Assembly (NCBI GenBank): GCA_030770535.1
Contig: JASVEC010000228.1
Span: forward strand, 1 to 29,163
Direction of reading: 5' to 3'
DNA length: 29,163 bases
From: Batkoa obscura
Taxonomy: Eukaryota > Entomophthoromycota > Entomophthoromycetes > Entomophthorales > Batkoaceae
How positions within the stretch are numbered: the stretch's first letter is position 1; each line of letters opens with the position of its first letter. Below the pieces are notes generated by a model. That model worked only from the letters and a program-made list of their open reading frames with translations, was not told the DNA's origin and searched no databases. A program made the position numbers and the translations under genes. Shown here one piece after another: positions 22,873 through 29,163 of the stretch.

Positions 22873-24425
22873 AATGAAAACAATTATACTAACGTTTCAT
22901 CTAAGAGTGGAGTCATATTTAAGCACTATTTTATTAAATAAAAATATTATTATTAACTAGATGACTATAACATAGCAATAAGTATACCCTTTCAATACCT
23001 CTACTCAAGTAGCAACAATCAATATTAAATCCAGCACTATTAAAACTATCATTTTATTAAAGGATAATATCTTTGATAGAAAATTACCCTGATTTGAGTT
23101 TTTAGTAGAATACTTAGGATACTACACTGACGTTGATGACGATGTTCTAAACTAATTATAATTCTCTATTTTTAAATTAAATGACATCGTTTAATACTAA
23201 TGTATGTGTTGATATATGTTAAGTAGATTTATTAGGTTGATTTAAAGGATAAAATAATACTCAGTTTAAAGTATTTTTAATTTCTAGCAATTTCTTTAAA
23301 CATGAGTTTTTAATAATTTAATTTTTATTGTTTCAAAAAAAAGTCACATTCAGCTTCTCGATTAAATAGAATCTAAATAGAAATAAATTAGAATATTTTA
23401 CTGCTTTTGACTATTAAAAAACAAGTTTTTAATAGTAACTTTAATACCTATTGAGAGATTAAGGGAGTATCATATTTATTAATTGGCTCTTTAAATAATA
23501 ATAATACTTAAGCTGATATTTATTTTAAAATCATACATCATAGAACCTTGTTTATCATTATTTTTGTTTTTTATTTTTTTATACGATTGATTGAATTTTT
23601 TGTCATCTTTGTTATTTTATTTTTATTTTTAATGATAAAATAATAATATAATAATAATAATATAATACTTAGTATATTATATATTATTATTTTATTTTTT
23701 AAATTATAAAAATAACGAATTTCTTTAATTTTATCAACGTAGCGTAATAACTTAAAAATTTTATAAATAATTTAATATTATTGTAAATTGATTAAGATAA
23801 TTATTATTTTTATAACAACATTATCCATTTTTAAGGTAATAATGTATCAAGAATACTTAAATGTTACAGACAAAATGGATAAAAATAGTAATCTATATCT
23901 TTACGGTAGTTTTTTTTATTCAAGTTTTTTAAAGTAAAATAATAGTTTTGTATATTTTAGTTAATTTTAAGTTTAAAAATATAAGATTAAATCAAGTTTT
24001 ATAGCTTATTTAATAACAAATTACTAATATTAAGAACTACTTTTATTACTATATTCATTGAGGTTTTCAAATATTATTAGATTCGACTACTGTCTATTAA
24101 TTTCTTTCATTTTGCTTTTACTATAACTTATCTTATATATATTATATCTTCTTTATCTCTATCTTTATTATTATAAACTTAAATTACGAATAGTATTCTA
24201 CTCAAGTTTAAATTTATTTCATAATCAAGATATAAACCAAATATAGACATTAAAAATTAAAAATGGTAATAAAGTTTTATCAGTATTTATAAAGAATAAC
24301 TAAATCATCCATCAAACCTAATTTACCAATCAAATAAATTTTATGATTTGACTATCAATTTGCCTTATCAATTTTCTCACTAATTGGATTTTTTTATCTT
24401 TTATAAATTGGAAATTCAATTTATA
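22873..24425. other. AT-rich spacer with a large AT palindrome
   Basis: No gene is seen. Near 23636-23700 there is a long run of ATA/TAT repeats that can fold back on itself around ACTTAGT, a simple-sequence cruciform-type region. The right end should carry the promoter of the zinc-cluster gene; no clear core element stands out. Confidence 0.45.
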
Positions 24426-25210
24426 ATGTCCAACTCTACTGTTGAAGCTGAAGTTAAAGATTGTTTACAATGTCAAGTTCAAAACATACGCTGTGATCAA
24501 AAATTACCGGAATGTAGTCGATGTAGTCGCTTATTTGTAAGTTGTAGTTATACTGAATCGGAACCTGAAGAAATCAGTAATCATTTATCCATTCCACAAA
24601 ATATTTCCAGTGTTTATAAAAGACGCTATAATTTCAATATAAGTTCACAAAGACCTCTATACTCTTTTAGATCTTATTCACCAGATCCAATAGATAATGT
24701 TCAACATCATAATCATCCAACTTATTTAATTCATTCCCTTGGTCCTCCACCGCTTTATCCTTATCCTAAACCTAGTTTTATGACGGATGAGATCAATCAA
24801 GGTAATTAATAATAAGTTTTAATATTTCCTTTTGATTAAGTTATAATCCATTATTAGTGGATACACAATCAAGTTTTTATAGTAAAAGTAAAGTAGAAAA
24901 GATGATGGAAGAAGAAGATAATTATATTTATGATAATCCTATTGTTTGGCAATCCACTATGTTTAATAATACTATGTCTGAAGATATGCAACCTTGTGAA
25001 CTATGTTTTAAAAAAAATTTATCATGCAATGGAAAGAAACCAAAATGTGAGAACTGTGAAAGTACACAGGAAAAGTGTAATTATAAGAAAGGAGGTAATA
25101 ATAATGATTTTTTAATAATAAACGGGGCTACTCAGAGAAAAAAAAAAAAAGTAGCAGAAAAGAGTTTAGGGGATAAAGAAGTACCTTTAAAATTTAAAAA
25201 TGGTATCTAA
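24426..25210 (+). CDS. Small protein with two Zn2Cys6 zinc clusters
   Basis: Exon 1 is 24426-24801, intron 24802-24857 (56 nt, GTAATT..TAG, phase 1) and exon 2 24858-25210, giving 242 residues. The ATG at 24426 was chosen because no ATG lies upstream in frame. Exon 1 encodes a cluster spaced C-x2-C-x6-C-x6-C-x2-C-x6-C (CLQCQVQNIRC then CSRCSRLFVSC). Exon 2 encodes a second with the same spacing (CELCFKKNLSC then CENCESTQEKC). Between them is a Pro/Tyr/Ser-rich stretch; the C-terminus is Lys-rich (QRKKKK, a possible nuclear signal). Zn2Cys6 clusters bind DNA in fungal transcription factors. Most such proteins have one cluster and a long regulatory domain, absent here. The first cluster lacks the usual basic residues after the second Cys, so its DNA binding is doubtful. 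Two adjacent genes instead of one spliced gene is the alternative. Confidence 0.75.
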
Positions 25211-25832
25211 TTTTCGGAATCTATATGATCTTGTTTTATAGTTATGTTTTTATTTCTATTCTCACCTTATTTTAATAAATTTATATATTTTATCTGTCTA
25301 TTATTAATTGTATTTTATTAAATTGTTATTACTATATTAATAATAATAACATTAAAATATAAAATTATATAGATAAAGTTTAAAGTAGTAAGTTATAAAA
25401 ACATAAATATATAATGTAAAGTTCAAAAATGCAGCTTGTTACATAAAAAAAGAATTAAACAAAAAAATACATCTACACTTCTACTCACCTTTTATTTTCA
25501 ATAGCTTTTGAAAGTTGAAGTTCACTAATAGCTTATTACATCTACCAATCACTAATAAATAAGTATTATCTCCCCTTTTTGTTGTTGATTTATTTTCAAA
25601 ACTATTAAATCAAAATTTCTTTTCTTTCACTCAAATTAAATTTTTTTCATCTTTCTATAATGCTATGTTTTTATTTTAACATTGAACTTTTTTAAATCTA
25701 ATTTTGTTTTTTTGTAAATTTAGAAATATATTCAATTTGATTAAAATTTAATAAAACTAAACTTTAATTTGTTTTTTTAAATCAAACTTTTGTTAATTAT
25801 TTTTAATTATTTAACTATATTCTTGTATTAAT
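25211..25832. other. AT-rich 3' flank of the zinc-cluster gene
   Basis: An AATAAA signal lies near 25274, about 65 bases after the stop. No gene or repeat is recognised further on. Confidence 0.45.
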
Positions 25833-25939
25833 ACATGGGGATGCATTTTTTTGTTTAAGAATTTTGCTGATAACTTTTCCACTCAAATAGCACTCAAAAG
25901 ATGGAAGAAGTGATAAAATCAAAAAAAACATCTTCATAT
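25833..25939 (-). mobile_element. Foldback MITE family A, copy 5 (left member of a tandem pair)
   Basis: ACATGGGGATGCATTTTTTT at the left, ACATCTTCATAT at the right, minus orientation. Its right ATAT is also the left ATAT of copy 6. Confidence 0.83.
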
Positions 25940-26042
25940 GGGAATGTATTTTTGTATTCAAGAATTTTACTAATAATTTTTCCACTCAAATAGCGCTTAA
26001 AAGATGGAAAAAAATGCTGAAGCTAAAAAAACATCCCCATAT
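25936..26042 (-). mobile_element. Foldback MITE family A, copy 6 (right member of a tandem pair)
   Basis: ATATGGGAATGTATTTTTGT at the left, AACATCCCCATAT at the right, minus orientation, with the full core ACTCAAATAGCGCTTAAAAG. It directly follows copy 5 and shares its terminal ATAT. Confidence 0.85.
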
Positions 26043-26084
26043 GCTTATAAAACATTGATATATATAAACTAGGTAAAATAATAT

Positions 26085-26196
26085 ATATGAGGATGTATTT
26101 GTGTTTAATAATTTTATTAACAAATTTTTCATTTTTTAAGCGTTATTTGAGTGCAAAAGTTGCAAAATTCTTAAACAAAAAAATACATCCCCATAT
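26085..26196. mobile_element. Foldback MITE family A, copy 7, recombinant with two like arms
   Basis: The left end (ATATGAGGATGTATTTGTG then TTTAATAATTTTATTAACAA) is the arm normally found at the left of minus-oriented copies. The core and right arm (TTTTTTAAGCGTTATTTGAG, then AAACAAAAAAATACATCCCC) are those of a plus-oriented copy. Both ends are therefore the same arm, and the element is a more complete palindrome than any other copy. Confidence 0.75.
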
Positions 26197-26940
26197 ATTT
26201 AATCAAAATATAACTAATATTAGGCAAAAAAATAGTATTTGATATTGTTTTCTGGGATATTATAATATTAATAATTTAAGATTGATTTGTTTAGAATTAC
26301 AGTATAATATATATAAGTTATCAAAATTAAGAAAGCTATTTATTAAATTATAATTTGTTGATTTGTTAACTATATTAAAATAATTATTCAAATTATGAGT
26401 AAATTGAAGTAATTTTGCTCTTAAAATTAAACGTTTTTTTGAATTTATGGATAATTAATCTGAATTTTTTTACTTAAATTTGCTTTAAAAAATTTCATTT
26501 ATGTATTTTAACATCTATATTTAGTAACTGTAATATAAAATTATAACTGTTATTATTTTATATATATAACACTTTAATGCAAAGTTTAAAATTATTTTTT
26601 GATATAATAGTTTTCTTAAAATTTAATTATTCTTAATTTGATTATTTTATTTTATTTCATATAAGTTATATATATACTAATATGATGTTTATCAATATAG
26701 GATTTATTGATTTTTGGAAGTTTTTAAAGCTTTTTTAAAATACATATAAATAGGTTGTTTATATTTCATCTTTATAAAAAGGACCATTAACTGTTAGTTA
26801 AGCTTTAATTGATTAAGGAATACTGGATATATTAATTGAAAGAAGTTTTTATAAAATTTTAATAATATTTATAATAATAGGAGGTATATTATTTTTTACC
26901 ACTTTTTTTAAATACAAATTAATAAAAATTAAAAAACAAA
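26197..26940. other. AT-rich spacer
   Basis: No gene, RNA or repeat family recognised. Confidence 0.45.
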
Positions 26941-27044
26941 ATATGGGGGTTTTTTTTGTGTTTAAGAATTTTACTAACAATCTTTCTACTCAAATAGCGC
27001 TTAAAAAATGGAAAAATAATGAAATCAAAAAAACATCACCATAT
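26941..27044 (-). mobile_element. Foldback MITE family A, copy 8
   Basis: ATATGGGGGTTTTTTTTGTG at the left, ACATCACCATAT at the right, minus orientation, with CTCAAATAGCGCTTAAAAAA in the core. Confidence 0.84.
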
Positions 27045-27429
27045 AGCTAGTTAACATTTGGACTAAATTTATTACAATTTAATTCGAGATTTAATTTTAG
27101 CCAAAAAAGTGTTATTTAATTTTTAACTTTAAATCAAATTATTAAAACTCGAACTACAATAGATTTGGCATAGATTGAGCTGTTCATACTAACAAAAATA
27201 CTGTTGATGTTTATAAGAATTTCCTTTGACCAAATTCTTAGCTTAAAGTATTAAAAAAATTAGAGATTTGAAAAGATTATTACTTGAGTTATTTGATTTG
27301 TATCTTTAATACATATCAACTTATAAGTTTAGAATATTTGCGATTTGTATTTCTATCAAAGTACAATTTATGTAACAACTATCTATTATATATGCTATCT
27401 ACTGTATAAATTATTTACCATATTTTTAT
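27045..27429. other. AT-rich spacer between MITE copies 8 and 9
   Basis: No gene, RNA gene or repeat family recognised. Confidence 0.4.
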
Positions 27430-27534
27430 ATATTGGGGCTATTTTTTTTGGCTTCATTACTTTTTCTGTCTTTTAAGCGCTATTTAAACGGAAAATTTGT
27501 TACTAAAATCTTAAACATAAAAATACATCCCCTA
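27430..27534 (+). mobile_element. Foldback MITE family A, copy 9
   Basis: ATATTGGGGCTATTTTTTTT at the left, ATACATCCCCTAT at the right, plus orientation, with TTAAGCGCTATTTAAACGGA in the core. The ends are slightly more diverged than in the other copies. Confidence 0.8.
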
Positions 27535-28726
27535 TTAATACATATTTTATAAATTTAATAAAGTAGATGAAAAACTCATTTCAATAATAAATTAAAAAGA
27601 TTAAAAATAAATAATTTATTGAGAAAAAATAGATCAAAAGATGCTAGAGTCTTTTTATTCATTTATTTTTAAGTTATTAAAAGCTTTAAATAACTTAAAT
27701 TAAGTATACTAATAAAAGAATATGATATCTTTCTAATCTATATCCTTTACCAAATTTTAGTAATAGGTTAAGTTTGACATTATATGGAAATGTGTCTTAT
27801 TTGAAATATTTATAAATTGTTAATTTTATTTTTAAACTTTAAAGAAGATAGATAATTTATATTTTTAAATTTATGAGTTATTTTTAAAAAAATCACTAGT
27901 ACTAATTTTACGACTAAAACTATCTAAATTTAGTACATAAATTATGTAGTGATAATTTAAATAGTAAAATTTAATAATTTTCATATAGCATTGAATAGTA
28001 AGAACTATATCTAAGTGATCTATCAATTGATCATATAATTAATATAGTAATATTTCATATAGTAAAAAAAATATGATACTAACAATATAAGAAATAGGTA
28101 TTTTCTCGATATTGTATTTGATCGAATGTCTATTTTATAAAAACAAAGTGCTTTAAGATATTATTTCTAAAGAACAATCTAAAGACAATAATATATTGCT
28201 ATTAATGCTATAGCTTATTTTATTTATTTTATTAATTTGATTTACTATATTTAGATAGGAATTAATTTTGAATAGATTTGTATTTGATTAGATTTAATTT
28301 TATCTCAAAAAGTTTATTAAAAGGTATTTCGCAGCACATTATGTATAATTGATTTTGTCAACAGGTTGTTAATATTGAATTTAACGCTAACTGCTTATAT
28401 TGTTTTATAAAATCAGAGCTTTAGTTTGTCACTATATTACTATTAATTAATAGTACAGCTTCTTATTATATATCAATGATTATTGATTTTTAAGCTTTAA
28501 TATCAACTTGCAAAGATATCTTTTTAAAGGCAGTATATTTATATTTACATTTTACATTAAAATTTTTAAAATGCTATAGCTTAAGGTTATGTTCAAATTA
28601 ATAATTGAAAATATTATTCGCTAATATCTATATTTTATTCATAAAATGAAATTACAAAAAAAGGTTAGTTAAAAAATCAATTATTACAATATTCGAATGA
28701 ATATAGTCCAATTTATAACAATTTAG
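27535..28726. other. AT-rich spacer, no gene seen
   Basis: Only low-complexity AT sequence; no coding region, tRNA or further MITE copy was found. Confidence 0.45.
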
Positions 28727-28834
28727 ATATATTGATATTAAGTTGATATAAACAAGATTTAAATATATAAGTATCAAGTTAATATAAATAAAAATTAAAT
28801 ATATTTTAACATTAAATTGATATATAAAAATGAG
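28727..28834. repeat. Degenerate 36-bp tandem repeat, three units
   Basis: Units start at 28727, 28763 and 28799, each beginning ATATAT and carrying a shared AAGTTRATATAAA-like block in the first two. The third is more diverged. It is a minor minisatellite in AT-rich DNA. Confidence 0.5.
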
Positions 28835-29163
28835 TTGCTTTATTCAAGACATTATCTATTGTATTATATTGTTTATTATTAATAGAATTATATATATAAC
28901 ATGTTAAAAGCAATATGATCTTAAGTGAAAGTGGCTTAAAAAAAGGCTATGTCACTACGTTTATTAGTGATAAAAAATAAAGATTTGAGTTCATAATTTA
29001 TAAACGGGTTTCTAACTTGGTATTCTATCACTCGACAATTCAAAAGAATAACTAAATAATTCAATGTAGTATACTGAAAAAAGAAATTTCTAAATCAAAT
29101 TCTTTTGATGTACTAGATTCCATTCACTTTTAAAATACAAATATGAAATTAAAGAACATCATT
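28835..29163. other. AT-rich window end
   Basis: No gene or repeat recognised up to the window edge. Confidence 0.4.

Noticed and set aside
24930-25115. 61-codon open frame overlapping the second zinc cluster
   Set aside because: Different frame from the Cys-cluster exon and no domain; a shadow.

Overview
The window is eukaryotic and very AT-rich. The genes carry short spliceosomal introns (42 to 129 nt, mostly GTAAGT-like starts and TAG ends). A chitin synthase-type enzyme, Zn2Cys6 clusters and a fungal transcription-factor middle-homology-like family mark it as a fungus. Base composition, intron style and gene content suggest an early-diverging zygomycete-type lineage (Conidiobolus-like is a guess, not shown by the sequence).

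Layout. 1-4153: a decayed CENP-B-type DNA-binding gene (690-1736, minus) and AT-rich spacer holding a 122-bp inverted-repeat element. 4154-8238: two tandem paralogues resembling the regulatory domain of Zn2Cys6 factors but without a zinc cluster, both with frame breaks. 8793-11929: two conserved, intron-rich housekeeping genes on the plus strand, an S6 kinase of the TOR pathway (8 exons, one of 10 nt) and the exosome ring subunit Mtr3 (6 exons). 12015-13690 (minus): an old third paralogue of the tandem pair, whose middle 590 bp is almost identical to the second copy while its flanks have diverged, the pattern left by gene conversion. 14426-15229: a five-repeat CsbD/Hmp1-like stress protein. 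16949-19513 (minus): an uninterrupted chitin synthase-like membrane glycosyltransferase. 22374-22447 (minus): tRNA-Val(AAC). 24426-25210: a small protein with two Zn2Cys6 clusters, one per exon. From 15.6 kb on, the spacers carry nine copies of one ~105-bp foldback MITE family, including a head-to-tail pair and a recombinant copy.

The conserved genes (S6K, MTR3, CsbD-like, chitin synthase) are intact over about 5.4 kb of coding sequence. The lineage-specific regulator-like genes carry several indels in a shorter length. This makes real decay more likely than general assembly error, though homopolymer errors cannot be excluded. No operon-like functional link between the genes is evident. S6K and MTR3 are simply neighbours involved in growth control and RNA processing. 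The most unusual items are the conversion tract, the MITE family and its recombinants, the 10-nt exon splitting the kinase glycine loop, and the double zinc-cluster protein.
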